NCBI GenBank assembly: GCA_040954595.2
Contig: CM082577.2
Coordinates: 15,190,001 to 15,254,000 of the forward strand
Source: Balanoglossus misakiensis
Lineage: Eukaryota > Hemichordata
DNA length: 64,000 nucleotides
Direction: 5' to 3'
The translations under genes and the position numbers were made by a program. Positions 1-13,454 of the stretch are shown in pieces; the stretch's first letter is position 1, and the number at the start of each line of letters is the position of its first letter. Under the pieces are notes generated by a model that did not search any database, was not told the DNA's origin, and saw only the letters and a list, made by a program, of their open reading frames with translations.

Positions 1-1278
1 TTGAGATTTGAGCGCCATAGAAACCGCAGATATCGTGGAACAGGAAGGTTAGTGTTAAAATCATTGTTTTTAATCGAAATATTGACCTCTGAGTTATGCT
101 AGTTTGTGTCAATGCCAAACGAACGCGATGTTACACGGCGGCCAAATAGAATCGGAGAAATGTGGAAATGTTATCACGATACTTTGGCTTTCGTATTACT
201 ATTTTGGGGGAATTTTATTATTTTCTCAGAGGAGGTGACAGAACAGACACACAATGCATCTCGCGGTTCCGTTTTCAGTTGAATTTGATATTTTGACTGT
301 ATTTGCGAGTCAGCTGATGGGTCCTCGCATTCATCAGAAGCTATCGTGCGTCGCTGAGATTTGATTCTTCACAAACGAAAATTATTTCATAACCATACCA
401 AATAAAAAATTTCCAGAAATTTAGAAGTTTGTAGACTTTTCTGCTAAGTTGTCTATTTAGTGTTGAAGTCACGCTGAACTGCCAAAATTTAACATAGACT
501 CGCCGTCAACACTCAAACAGTGTACGGCTACGAGTGTGTGTCCTCTGTAACTGCCTTCCTTCGATAACCATACAACAACAACAACTAGACGGTAAACGTT
601 TATGCAATGGACTAATGTTTTAAAACTAGTCGACATTAAGGACGTATGCATGAACAATCGATTGATTGGATTCCCCAGCGATACTATTTTAACTTGCGCT
701 TTTTTGTGGTGAAACTGAAAATCGGCAGGCTGCATTGCCAGGTGTTCTGCACATGTGCAGTTCCTCTGTCTTGAAAGAAAAGTCAAATTTCACCAACTTA
801 TTAATGTGCATTCGGAAAATAAAGCCCAAACGAATTCTTTGTGACCAAAAATACTGCCAGTGTGATTTTTGTTTCAAATCCAACCTATTATTATTATTTG
901 AATTGATTTGTGATACCCTCTCTTAGCACAATTGTCATTGCAATGGACTGTTTTAAATAGGATTTTGGAAAAATGTATAATTTTAGCCCCCGAACGAGTG
1001 ACATTAAAACGTGTGTTATCAAAACAAAAATCATATTTATTTGTCTTTGACCTTAGGTACATATTTGGCGAAATTTCGGAGTGATCTGACTACTTATTTA
1101 TGGAATTTTGTAAAAAAAAGCATAATTTGAGCCCCAAAATAGTTGCCATAGAAACATGTGATCACAAAACGGATATCATTGTTGTGTTTTATGAGCCAAG
1201 ATACTCCTTTGATGAAATTTTCGTGGAAATCAGACCTATTATTATTAAAATTATTATTTTTATATAATTCTTTATTTA

Positions 1279-1317
<39 letters not shown>
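1279..1317. repeat. (TTA)n microsatellite, left side of insertion
   Basis: An uninterrupted TTA run that is much shorter in the sister repeat units. It marks the left boundary of the insertion in unit 1. Confidence 0.85.
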
Positions 1318-1318
<1 letters not shown>

Positions 1319-3429
1319 CACAGGAAGATTATTATTTGAATAGGAAAGAATTTCATTCCATCATACTTTAAGGCGTTTGCGATGCTGATTACCTGTTCAC
1401 GGATATATATTGTGGATGGCCTGGCTGACGGTTCCTTTCCGAGATACAGGAACATTGAATCACGCACAGAGGTCATTCAATAGAAGACTTAGTTCAAAAA
1501 GGCAGCGTATCGAACAAACATTTGGATTGTTGAAGGGACGGTTTCGAAAAATTCGCGTAACAATGGATGTTGATGTCATCGAGGACATTCCTACGATCGT
1601 CAGTACCTGCTGTGTTTTACACAACATATGCTGTATGGGAGAGGATAAAACAACTTTCTCGCGTACTTGGAGGGAAACGAGGCTGAGATCAACGACTTTG
1701 ACAATGTATTTCATAACGATATCGAAGCTGTCGGGAAGAGGAACGAATTAGTTGCATTGTTGTAAAAATACATCGGACAATTATATAATTGATGTTTGAA
1801 TAACTTGATGGGCAGATGGCCCGATTTGTGAAAGAGCGATTGAAAATGAAATTCGTGTGAATTGATATGTTATTTTAAATAAATATATATATATGAAAAG
1901 TTGTTTGAATTTCGGAGCAGAAATAATACATTCGAAGTTTAAAATATCTGAGTGTGGTATTACTGGTTCAAAGAGGACATAGTTATTAAACCGGCGGCCA
2001 TTCCTCTACAATCAACGTAGCTGCCTTAGTTTATATTACCTAACTCTTGTCGTCTATTATTTATGAATAATGAAGGGGTCAATATTTATCATAAACTGAA
2101 AATATATGTGTTGAAATTGAAGAAAGTACACAGATTTTAGCAAGGTTGAACACCAAAGCTCCCAGTGTGTGTTTCAGTGTATATACAGTTAATAATTGAT
2201 GCTGGAGCGTGCCAAATATACCACAGTCAGGTATTTCACAGAAAATATAGGGTACTTTCTTCATTTTCATCACAGATATATGGATAAATTTCCCGCCAGC
2301 AGAGCAGTGCAGAGTAGATAATAGCCTATGATCTCACAATTGAGGTCCCTTCGATTTGCGGGCTTGTACATTACGGCTATCGGTGGCGAGGTGGTGACTG
2401 TACTGACCGGCAATGGTGGGGTCTTAAGTTGTCGCTACATGCAACACTGTAATACAGTATGGTATGGCTTTGGCATTGTTGCCAATCATTCGATGACGGC
2501 AGTGAGCGTACTGAGTGAGAGAAGGTGAACGGAAGCATTTGCCTTACAGTTACGACAGCAGGATTTACAGGGTGTGAAAGACTTGATACCCGAATTAAAA
2601 ATAAGCTGTCGCTTGAAGTTCGGACGGGCCAAAAAGTCGACTGGACTGGCTTTGGGGTACACGCCCACCTGGCCCTTTTCTTGAAAATTATTAAACCATA
2701 TTCGGTGCTGTGAGATTCTACACGGCAACAAACCTCGACTTCACCCAAACAGTGATTTTACGTGTTGTGGGTATAGGCATAGCACAGACACTTTAAAGGC
2801 AAGGCATGAAACACATTTCGAATGTGCATTCAAGAGAAAAATATGTTTGAGAGACAACATGCCGAATTTCGCGTGACTGGGTCCAACAAATGTTTTATAC
2901 ATAATGTCCGCTGGTTATGACTCAAACACTTTGATGATTAATACTACTTTTGTTTATTTTATCCATTTATCGGAAGCAACAAATTTAATATTCATTTATT
3001 TCTTTTCATTTTATGACACTCATAAATACATAAATACTAAAGTCACGCATTATTTACTATAACTGGTGAATATTTGATGAAATAGGGGGGAAATCTCATA
3101 CAAGATTCATCGCGAGATGTAATGCCCGAATCATCAAATTAAACATTAACCGTTTTGAATACGACTTTTTTCCACGTGGATAAATGCATTTTTCATGACA
3201 AAGCATTTGTATAAGTTCCATGTATAATTTAAGATTGAAACTTTTTGCTGACGTATCAAGAATGCGTTAACTGTTATCCTCGCGAACACGTTTTTATATT
3301 ACAGTCGCCAGCAAACCATTCACATTTCTCGATAACACATCAGTTTAATGAATTAATGTTCAAAGCTTTAGATGTATGATGTCAAAAGTGATTACTGTAC
3401 AGTGTCTATAATGATCACATTACGTTGTC
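1318..3429. mobile_element. ~2.1 kb insertion with PIF/Harbinger remnant inside (TTA)n of repeat unit 1
   Basis: The sister units run straight through a short (TTA)n tract at this point, but unit 1 has about 2.1 kb between two TTA runs. The left part encodes a Harbinger-type transposase fragment. PIF/Harbinger elements duplicate a three-base TWA target, so a TTA microsatellite is a natural landing site. I could not find clear terminal inverted repeats, so the exact ends are inferred from comparison of the units. From about 1752 to 3429 I see no other gene. Confidence 0.55.
1383..1751 (+). pseudogene. PIF/Harbinger transposase (HARBI1-like) C-terminal fragment
   Basis: The plus-strand ORF contains FNRRLSSKRQRIEQTFGLLK, then a basic stretch and VSTCCVLHNIC. 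That pattern is the C-terminal part of the DDE_Tnp_4 domain of Harbinger/HARBI1 transposases (the E of the DDE triad and the LHNIC segment). Upstream, another frame reads a typical preceding segment (a YCGWPG-like motif), so there is at least one frameshift and the catalytic N-terminal part is missing. It is a dead fragment, much shorter than a complete transposase of roughly 350 residues. Confidence 0.7.

Positions 3430-3467
<38 letters not shown>
3430..3467. repeat. (ATT)n microsatellite, right side of insertion
   Basis: A second long trinucleotide run where repeat unit 1 resumes after the insertion. The other units have only a few ATT copies here. Confidence 0.85.
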
Positions 3468-3470
<3 letters not shown>

Positions 3471-6400
3471 GTTAAGGGGTTTAAAGAATTATATAAACAA
3501 TCTATCAATTTAATAAGCACGGGTGGATTTCCTGTACAATCATTCGTGATACTTCAGATTCATAAAGACAACATTTTTCAAAGTGGCCTATGTATCTAAA
3601 ATTGCAGACGACGTTTCAACGCTTTCGGTTGGAGATTTTCTACCTAATATTCACAAAAAGACCTCGGGTATTGTTAAACACTATTTAAAACCTTGTTACC
3701 CAGTGAGTCTGGTGGCGTGTGTACGACAGATCTGAGGTACAAAACTTCGCTCGAAACCCAACACGAGTTGGAGACCGAGTTTATTTACGTACAACATTGT
3801 AGCAATTTTTCGTATGTTTGCGCGCGCTCTGAAATCACGCGATGTCAACTGAGTGTGAACGAGCTGTTTCGCGTCGTGTCGTCTGCCCAGTTTTCGTGGC
3901 TAAAACGACAGGAATAATACCCCAGTTGGCTTTAGAATTGCACATATCATGAGATTTGAGCGCCATAGAAACCGCAGATATCGTGGAACAGGAAGGTTAG
4001 TGTTAAAATTATTGTTTTTAATCAAAGTATTGACCTCTGAGTTATGCTACGTTTGTGTCGGTGTCAAACGGACGCAATGTTTACAATGTACAAGGCAGCC
4101 AAATAGAATCAGAGAAATGAAGAAATGTTATCACGATACTTTGGATTTCGTGTTATTATTTCTCGGGAATTTTATTGTTTTCTCAGACGAGGTGACAGGA
4201 CAGACACACGAGGCATCTCGCGGTTCCGTTTTCAATGTTGAATTTTATGTTTTGGCTGTATTTGCGTGTCAGCTGACAGGTCTTCGCATTCATCAGAAGC
4301 TATCGTGCGTCGCTGAGATTTGATTCTTCATAGACGAAAATTATTTCATAACCATACCAAATAAAACATTTCCAGAAATTTAGAAGTTTGCAGACTTTTC
4401 TGCTAGTTGTCTATTTAGTGTTGAAGTCACGCTGAACTGCCAACTTTAACACAGACTCGCTGTCAATACTCAAACAGTGTACTTCTACGAGTGTGTCCTG
4501 TAACTGCCTTCCTTCAATAACCCATGTCATACAACAACAAATAGACGGTAAACGTTTATGCAATACCAATGAATTTATGTTTTAAAACTGGTCGACAGTC
4601 TGGAAATGCATGAACAATCGATTGATTGGATTCCTTAACGATACTATTGTATCTTGTATTTTTTTGTAGTTACACTGTGGAAATCGGCAGGCAGCATTGC
4701 CAGTTTTTCTGCACATGCGCAGTTCCTCTGTCTTGAAAGAAAAGTCAAATTTCACCAACTTATTATTGTGCATTCGGAAAATAAACCCCAAATATTTTCT
4801 TTGTGAACAAAAATACTGCCAGTGTGATTTTGTGTTCAAATCCAACCAATTATTATGTAAATTGACTTGTGATACCCTCTCTTAGCACAAAAAGCATAAT
4901 TTCAGCCCCAAAATGGTTGCCATAGAAACATGTGATCACTAAACGGATATCATTTTTGTTCTTATTGAGCCAAGAAACCCCTATGGTGAAATTTTTGTGG
5001 AAATCGGTCCTATTATTATTAAAATTATTATTTTTATATAATTCTTTATTTAATTACCAGTTTAGGGGTTTAAAGAATTATATAAACAATTTATAAATTT
5101 AATAAGCACGGGTGGATTTTCTGTACAATCATTCCTGATTCTTCAGATTCATAATTTAGCGCTAAAGACATCATTTTTCAAAGTGGCCTATATCTAAAAT
5201 TGCCGACGTTTCAACGCTTTCGTTGGAGATTTTCTACATATTCACAAAAAGACCACGGGTATTGTTAACACTATTTAAAACCTTGTTACCCGGTGAGTCT
5301 GGTGAGGTAAAAAACTTTACTCTAAACCCAACGCAAGTTTATTTACGTACAACATTGTAGCAATTTTTCGAGTGTACGCGCGCGCTCTGAAATCGTGCGA
5401 TGTCAACTGAGTGTGAACGAGCTGTTTCGCGTCGTGTCGTCTGCCCAGTTTTCGTGGCTAAAAAGACAGGAATACTACCCCAGTTGGCTTTAGAATTGCA
5501 CATATCGTGAGATTTGAGCGCCATAGTAACCGCAGATATCGTGGAACAGGAAGGTTGGTGTTAAAATCATTGTTTTTAATCGAAATATTGACCTCTGAGT
5601 TATGGTACGTTTGTGTCAGTGTCAAACGGACGCAATGTTTACACGTCAGCCAAATAGAATCGGAGAAATGAAGAAATGTTATCACGATACTTTGGATTTC
5701 GTGTTATTATCTCTCGAGTATTTTATTGTTTTCTCAGACGAGTTTCCGTTTTCAATGTTGAATTTTATGTTTTGACTGCATTTGCTTGTCCGCTGACGGG
5801 TCTTCGCATTCATCAGAAGCTATCGTGCGTCGCTGAGATTTGATTCTTCATAAACGAAAATTGTTTCATCACCATACCAAATAAAACATTTCCAGAAATT
5901 TAGAAGTTTGAAGACTTTTCTGCTAGTTGTTTATTTAGTGTTGAAGTCACGCTAAACTGCCAAATTTAGCAGGGACTCGCCGTCAACACTCAAACAGTGT
6001 ACTTCTTCTACGAGTGTGTCCTGTAACTGCCTTCCTTCGATAAACATACAACAACAAATAGACGGTAAACGTTTATGCAATACCAATGGATTTATGTTTT
6101 AAAACTGGTCGACAGTCAGGAAATATGCATGAACAATCGATTGATTGGATTCCCCAGCGATACTATTGTATCTTGTGATTTTTTGTAGTGAAACTGTGGA
6201 AATCGGCAGGCTGCATTGCCAGATGTTCTGCACATGCGCAGTTCCTCTGTATTGAAAGAAAAGTCAGATTTCACCAACTTATAAATGTGCATTCGGAAAA
6301 TAAACCCCAAATATTTCTTTGTGACCAAAAATACTGCCAGTGTGATTTTGTGTTCAAATCCAAGCTATTATTATTCAAATTGACTTGTGATACCCTCTCT

Positions 6401-9400
6401 TAGCACAAAAAGCATAATTTCAGCCCCGAAATGGTTGCCATAGAAACATGTGATCACTAAATGGATATCGTTTTTGTTCTTTTTGAGCCAAAACACCCCT
6501 ATGGTGAATTTTTTGTGGAAATCGGACCTATTATTATTAAAATTATTATTTTTATATAATTCTTTATTTAATTATTATTATTATTACCAGTTAAGGGGTT
6601 TAAAGAATTATATAAACAATCTATCAATTTAATAAGCACGGGTGGATTTCCTGTACAATCATTCGTGATACTTCAGATTCATAAAGACAACATTTTTCAA
6701 AGTGGCCTATGTATCTAAAATTGCAGACGACGTTTCAACGCTTTCGGTTGGAGATTTTCTACCTAATATTCACAAAAAGACCTCGGGTATTGTTAAACAC
6801 TATTTAAAACCTTGTTACCCGGTGAGTCTGGTGGCGTGTGTACGACAGATCTGAGGTACAAAACTTCGCTCGAAACCCAACACGAGTTGGAGACCGAGTT
6901 TATTTACGTACAACATTGTAGCAATTTTTCGTATGTTTGCGCGCGCTCTGGAATCACACGATGTCAACTGAGTGTGAACGAGCTGTTTCGCGTCGTGTCG
7001 TCTGCCCAGTTTTCGTGGCTAAAACGACAGGAATAATACCCCAGTTGGCTTTAGAATTGCACATATCATGAGATTTGAGCGCCATAGAAACCGCAGATAT
7101 CGTGGAACAGGAAGGCTAGTGTTAAAATTATTGTTTTTAATCAAAGTATTGACCTCTGAGTTATGCTACGTTTGTGTCGGTGTCAAACGGACGCAAAGTT
7201 TACAATACAAGGCAGCCAAATAGAATAAGTGAAATGAAGAAATGTTATCACGATATTTTGGATTTCGTGTTATTATTTCTCGGGAATTTTATTGTTTTCT
7301 CAGACAAGGTGACAGAACACAGGCTCAAGGCATCTCGCGGTTCCGTTTTCAATGTTGAATTTTATGTTTTGGCTGTATTTGCGTGTCAGCTGACAGGTCT
7401 TCGCATTCATCAGAAGCTATCGTGCGTCGTTGAGATTTGATTCTTCATAGACGAAAATTATTTCATAACCATACCAAATAAAACATTTCCAGAAATTTAG
7501 AAGTTTGCAGACTTTTCTGCTAGTTGTCTATTTAGTGTTGAAGTCACGCTGAACTGCCAAATTTAACACAGACTCACTGTCAATACTCAAACAGTGTACT
7601 TCTACGAGTGTGTCCTGTAACTGCCTTCCTTCAATAACCCATGTCATACAACAACAAATAGACGGTAAACGTTTATGCAATACCAATGAATTTATGTTTT
7701 AAAACTGGTCGACAGTCTGGAAATGCATTAACAATCGATTGATTGGATTCCTTAACGATACTATTGTATCTTGTATTTTTTGTAGTTACACTGTGGAAAT
7801 CGGCAGGCTGCATTGCCAGTTTTTCTGCACATGCGCAGTTCCTCAGTCTTGAAAGAAAAGTCAAATTTCACCAACTTATTATTGTGCATTCGGAAAATAA
7901 ACCCCAAATGTTTTCTTTGTGAACAAAAATACTGCCAGTGTGATTTTGTGTTCAAATCCAACTAATTATTATGTAAATTGACTTGTGATACCCTCTCTTA
8001 GCACAAAAAGCATAATTTCAGCCCCAAAATGGTTGCCATAGAAACATGTGATCACTAAACGGATATCATTTTTGTTCTTTTTGAGCCAAGATACCCTTAT
8101 GGTGAAATTTTTGTGGAAATCGGACCTATTATTATTAAAATTATTATTTTTATATAATTCTTTATTTAATTATTATTATTATTACCAGTTAAGGGGTTTA
8201 AAGAATTATATAAACAATTTATCAATTTAATAAGCACGGGTTTATTTTCTGTACAATCATTCCTGATTCTTCAGATTCATAATTTAGTGCTAAAGACAAC
8301 ATTTTTCAAAGTGGCCTATGTATCTAAAATTGCAGACGTTTCAACGCTTTCGGTTGGAGATTTTCTACATATTCACAAAAAGACCACGGGTATTGTTAAA
8401 CACTATTTAAAACCTTGTTACCCGGTGAGTCTGTCTGGTGGCGTGTGTACGACAGATCTGAGGTACAAAACTTCTCTCGAAACCCAACGCGAGTTGGAGA
8501 CCGAGTTTATTTACGTACAACATTGTAGCAATTTTTCGTATGTTTGCGCGCGCTCCGAAGTCACACTATGTCAACGCGAGTGTGAACGAGCTGTTTCGCG
8601 TCGTGACGTCTGCCCAGTTTTCGTGGCTAAAACGACAGGAATAATACCCCACTTGGCTTTAGAATTGCACATATCGTGAGATTTGAGCACCATAGAAACC
8701 GTAGATATCGTGGAACAGGAAGGTTATTGTTCAAATCATTGCTTTTAATCGAAGTATTGACCTCTGAGTTATGCTACGTTTGTTTCGGTGTCAAACGGAC
8801 GCAATGTTTACACGGCAGCCAAATATAAACGGAGAAATAAATGAAGAAATGTTATCATGATACTTTGGATTTCGTGTTATTATTTCTCGGGAATTTTATT
8901 GTTTTCTCAGACGAGCTGACAGGACAGACACACGAGGCATCTCGCGGTTCCGTTTTCAGTGTTGATTTTCAGTGTTGAATTTGATATTTTGACTGTATTT
9001 GCGTGACAGCTGACGGGTCTTCGCATTCATTAGAAGCTATCGTGCGTCGCTGAGATTTGATTCTTCATATAATTAAACGAAAACTATTTCATAACCATAC
9101 CAAATAAAACATTTCCAGAAATTTAGAAGTTTGCAGACTTTTCTGCTAAGTTGTCTATTTAGTGTTGAAGTCACGCTGAACTGCCAAATTTAACAGACTC
9201 ACCGTCAACACTCAAATAGTGTACTTCTTCTACGAGTGTGTTCTGTAACTGCCTTCCTTCGATAATCATACAACAACAAATAGACAGTAAACGTGTATGC
9301 AGTACCAATGGATTTATGTTTTAAAAATGGTCGACAGTCAGGAAATATGCATGAACAATCGATTGATTGGAATCCCCAGCGATACTATTATATCTTGTGA

Positions 9401-9810
9401 TTTTTTGTAGTGAAACTGTGGAAATCGGCAGGCTGCATTGCCAGATGTTCTGCACATGCGCAGTTCCTCTGTCTTGAAAGAAAAGTCAAATTTCACCAAC
9501 TTATAAATATGTGCATTCGGAAAATAAACCCCAAATGTTTTCTTTGTGACCTAAAATACTGCCAGTGTGATTTTGTGTTCAAATCCAACCTATTATTATT
9601 TAAATTGACTTGTGATACCCTCTCTTAGCACAAAAAGCATAATTTCAGCCCCAAAATGGTTGCCATAGAAACATGTGATCACTAAACGGATATCATTTTG
9701 TTCTTTTTGAGCCAAGATACCCGTATGGTGAAATTTTTGTGGAAATCGGACCTATTATTATTAAAATTATTTTTTTATATAATTCTTTATTTAATTATTA
9801 TTATTATGAT

Positions 9811-10001
9811 GATGCAACGAGGCCTGTGATGAACTGACTCAACAGAGCGTCGTATAATACCGAAATCAGAGGCAATTTTGTTGGTTATAGAAATAGGCCC
9901 CATCATTTCACCAATACTCGAAACGTATTGATCAAAATTTCACCGTCGCCATTATTATGATGTTTGAGCCGATTTCTGTTAAAAAATAGGTCAAAGCAAA
10001 C
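9811..10001. other. Unassigned AT-rich spacer
   Basis: The tandem array ends in a TTATTATTATGATGATG run. I see no ORF or repeat relationship in the 190 bases that follow. Confidence 0.5.
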
Positions 10002-10005
10002 TTAA

Positions 10006-10800
10006 GATGGGTCCCTAGGATCTTTTTGCCCGTTGCTATGGGCCTTTATAGGACATTACACCCCGATTTGGACTAAGCCGTTTTCAGAGTCTAACAAGGG
10101 GCTGGTAACTAGTTAAAAATACGCACGATTGTGAGCGCGCGCCCCCTGACGCCATTGATATGCAAATTAGTTAGGTCAAATTTCAAAAGCCTAAGGCTTT
10201 TTATTCCGTGACCTCAAAAACGAACTTGATACGTATTCATTAGTTGCTTGAACCAGGGAAGATCGTGACGGATTTTGTTTTCGAATATTATCGTTGTATC
10301 CTACGATTTCAGCATACCCGTACCACACCTGAAAAAGTCATCGATTTTGGGTGTTTTTGGACGCACTCTTCCACTGGTATCGCTTCTTAGCACGACGAAA
10401 ACCGAAAAAACGATCCGTCACACTATGCGGAAGTGCGTTCTCAACAAGCAGGTCAAATTTGGCTGGCCTACGTCGCCTGTGAAAAAAGCCTTAGGGATTT
10501 TCGTGAACGGTACAAAATCTCTGTGTACAAAACATTGGATTTTTAGCGTTCGATCCAGTTACTGTGGTTACAGGACGCGCACGCTATCGCTGACCGCTGC
10601 TTTGCCGCATTAACGTGGCGGCCTATGGCCGGGCGGTAGCTGCCGTAAACATACTCAGACAGGGGGTGTGCACACAATCGTGTGTATTTTTAACTAGTTA
10701 CAAGCCCCTTGTCGGACGTTCATAACGGTTTCGATCAAAATTGAGTGTAGTGTCCTATAAAGGCCCATAGCAACGAGCAAAAAGATCCTAGGGACCCATC
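10006..10800. mobile_element. TTAA-flanked fold-back DNA element with ~150 bp inverted ends
   Basis: The block is bounded by TTAA at 10002-10005 and at 10801-10804. Its ends are inverted copies: GATGGGTCCCTAGGATC on the left and its reverse complement on the right. Inverted similarity continues through 10093-10150 and 10660-10716, which share a GTAACTAGTTAAAAATACGC-like segment. TTAA duplications are typical of piggyBac and Kolobok superfamilies. The only interior ORF (10275-10613) resembles nothing I recognise, and I take the element to be non-autonomous. Confidence 0.8.
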
Positions 10801-10804
10801 TTAA

Positions 10805-11590
10805 ACGTTCAACTTGGCATATTAGTCAGACTCGTGTAGTTCCTGAAGCACCTCGCTACAGCACATCGGCGTGTAGTGAACGAGAGTTTACTCCGCAAGT
10901 GACGCACGGCACATAGGACTTGAGAGGGATATTTTTTCAGTTATTAGAATTTCCAATTACGTTTTCAAAACTTGCGGTTATTCCATGTTGAATGTATCAC
11001 GTTTACGTCGTCGGAACTTCTCCATGCGAAATAAATTTAAATAGAATATAGTATGTGGATGTCTCCATCAATATGAAACCTGCCATCCACTTAGAACGAT
11101 ACTACCGCAAACGTTGTTTACCTGATTGCCGTGTAACGAACTATCTGGTCGCGAAATCGCCTAATCTTGGCGCATTTTGGTAAATCAACCATTAACGCGC
11201 TGAATTCTCGTGATGTGACCATATTCCGTTTCGTTGATGCTGTTGTTGTTGCTGTTCCTTTATTCATTCTGCTTCTTGTTCACAATTGTTTTCCAAATAA
11301 GTTTTCGCGGGAAAACTCCTGACACATAGAACTCCTCCAAAAAACATGACAAATTGTATTATGCTAAAATACGTAATGCATCTGGAATAAAGCCTTTCTG
11401 GTTTTCAATAGCAGATAACTTGAATTGAAAGAGATGATCAAAAAAAACTCTTTGCACATAGCAGAGCTTCCAAGTCGACACAACATACAAAAAATTTCAA
11501 CTTACACAGATCTAGATATGCTTCCATTGAGTAAAGGCCGATAGTGCTTGTAGCAATGTCTGATGGGGTTCTTGTCGGCAAAGCTTGGAT
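10805..11590. other. No recognisable gene
   Basis: Between the fold-back element and the LINE debris I see only short ORFs and a small GTT-rich stretch near 11237. Confidence 0.5.
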
Positions 11591-11905
11591 TCATTTTGCA
11601 GCATATCGCTGGCATCGTTCTAACATTAACATCTCAGTATCAGTAATTGTCCGAAGTTCACATGTATGAAAAGCTGCAGGCAAGCATATTTTTTTTCCAA
11701 ACCTCTGCACCAACAATGGGATTAAGACCATTTGGTCCCAGACCAGAGGTACGGAGGGATTGGAGAATACATCGGTTTTTTTGTATGAAGAAACCGTGCG
11801 ATCTAAAGATGGCAAGGTGTTATTCAGCTGCATACCAATAGTGATGATTGACTCGATTTCCTGTATAGCCTCGTTGTTTAAGAGAACACAACATGCATGG
11901 GTCAA
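11591..11905 (-). pseudogene. LINE ORF2 C-terminal fragment
   Basis: A 104-codon minus-strand stretch lies downstream of the RT piece in the LINE orientation. It contains LERCQRYAAK, which resembles the 'LxxxQ..AA+' segment found after the RT in many LINEs. I assign it by position as much as by sequence. Confidence 0.4.
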
Positions 11906-12113
11906 TTTTCACGTTCCGACTTTTTTTCTCCAAAAAGATATAAGATTGCTCTTATTAGTCGAAAGAGTCGAGAGGGAACAGAAATCACTGACAATATTAA
12001 CATGTCTTTGGCAGCTAGAGTGAGAAGGTGTCAAAATTGAAATATCATCAGCGAGTGCAGGTGCGCCTACAAAAGATGGGCCAATAAAACAGCCGATTTT
12101 ACTTGCTTCAAGC

Positions 12114-12524
12114 TCAATAAATTAAAGAAGTCATTGATATAAATTTAAAACAATCCTGTAGAGAGTACACTTCCCTGGCGAATTCCCTGTAGTATGGGGA
12201 AGTTTTTGATGTACATGTACCTATGGCAATTTCACAATGTTGGCCATGAAACATAATACTTAAGAGCCTCCAAAGTTTTGAGTTTATCCCCACATTGACA
12301 ATTAACTTTGTGTAAAGGCTATTCAACCACACAGTATCAGAGGCTTTATGAATATCTAGGCTGCACATGAAAACCTTGCTATGGCGTTCAATGTAATGAA
12401 AAACGGTTTCTTGAATACAAAACGTTGTAGTGATATTACTAAGTCCTGGTTGGTAGCCTACTTGTAGAGGGTGGGGAATCTGTCTTTTCAAAAGCCACAG
12501 TTGTAACCGTTGGAAAATGCACAA
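12114..12524 (-). pseudogene. LINE reverse transcriptase fragment
   Basis: It contains VGYQPGLSNITTTFCIQETV and then a CSLDIHKASDTVW-like segment. These correspond to the conserved RT region 'GFRPG.S....' and motif A (the aspartate before 'KAFD'). Here the second motif is degraded to KASD. The YADD box is not present in this piece, so the enzyme would be dead. Confidence 0.7.
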
Positions 12525-13071
12525 TTCAGAGAGTTTTTAGAGCGAAGGTATAAGCGAAATTCCCCGATAATTGTTGATATTACACTTGTCTATGTTGCCA
12601 CCTTTAAAAATCGGGATAAGATACGCACATTTGAAACTACATCAATCATTGCATTAAACAAGTGAAGAAGACATTTTTTTCAGCACAGGTTCACTAAAAA
12701 TAATGTGGTCATACGTGATACAGTCTGGACCACCAGCTTTCCCACGTTTCAGCTTGCGCATAGCAGAAGTAATATCTTTAAGTGTAAAGTTGGACGACAA
12801 AACATATTCACAGTTTAATGTACTTTCCATAGCTAATCTGTCAATGTCATTATCAAAAGTAAATTTGCAATTACTTGAAAATGTGCGGTCTTCCAGCGGT
12901 TAATATAAATTTTTATAGAACTTAACAAAAGAGTCTACAACGTCTTTGGGGTCGCAGATCTTGCGATTGTCGATTTTAAGTACTGGGTTATGATAGTTAT
13001 TATGTTTCCTACGAACATTAACACAACGCCAAAATGTACTGTGATCGAGTTAGAGAGCCGCTTCGATGAAG

Positions 13072-13332
13072 TTATATTTTTTTCCTGTCACTTTCTCTCT
13101 GTTTCTTCCCAAGTTGTCGGCGAAATTCTCGTTTAGCTTCTTTGTATAACCGAAATGTTTCATGTTCCATAGGTTCCAAAGGTTTCATGTCTTCAGACTC
13201 AATCCACTGTTTACGGCAATTCCGTGATTTCTGATGAAGCGCTTTGATCTGCGTCCAATACGGTTTTAAAAATGGCTTGAACTGCGAGGACGGAATCTTT
13301 TCATTGGCAGTGTCACGCATTGTATTAATCAA
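13072..13332 (-). pseudogene. LINE ORF2 linker between endonuclease and RT
   Basis: A basic, charged segment (PYWTQIKALHQKSRNCRKQW, then LYKEAKREFRRQL) of the type found between the endonuclease and RT of CR1/RTE/Crack-like LINEs. It lies in the correct order and strand between the two domains. Confidence 0.6.
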
Positions 13333-13454
13333 TTCATTTACTTATTGCTCAATGTCAGCTGGACATGATAACGGTTTGTTCATAGGGAGAGAATTTACTT
13401 CCTCAGCCAATGACGCACCGTACGTCAGTTGAACGTGTGCACGGTAGGGCATTC

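Larger units (their letters stand above)
3..9810 (+). repeat. Tandem array of ~1.56 kb satellite-like unit (five copies)
   Basis: The same block, recognisable by GAGATTTGAGCGCCATAG, starts at 3, 3951, 5509, 7070 and 8678, which gives periods of about 1558, 1561 and 1608 bases for the undisturbed units. Each unit contains a short (ATT)n run and the same run of AT-rich text. Short ORFs inside the units are not kept open from copy to copy, so I read the array as non-coding. Unit 1 is longer than the others for two reasons. It retains roughly 200 bases around 940-1130 that the other copies lack, and it carries a separate ~2.1 kb insertion. The last unit stops at about 9810 inside its TTA tract. 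Confidence 0.9.

Noticed and set aside
1276-1476. Poly-Asn minus-strand ORF
   Set aside because: Translation of the (TTA)n microsatellite.
3949-4323. 124-codon ORF in the ~1.56 kb repeat, partly seen again near 7174-7440
   Set aside because: The frame is not maintained in the other units, where small indels shift it, and there is no domain; the repeat is read as non-coding.
10275-10613. 112-codon ORF inside the TTAA element as a transposase
   Set aside because: Too short, no DDE-type motif, and the surrounding element looks non-autonomous.
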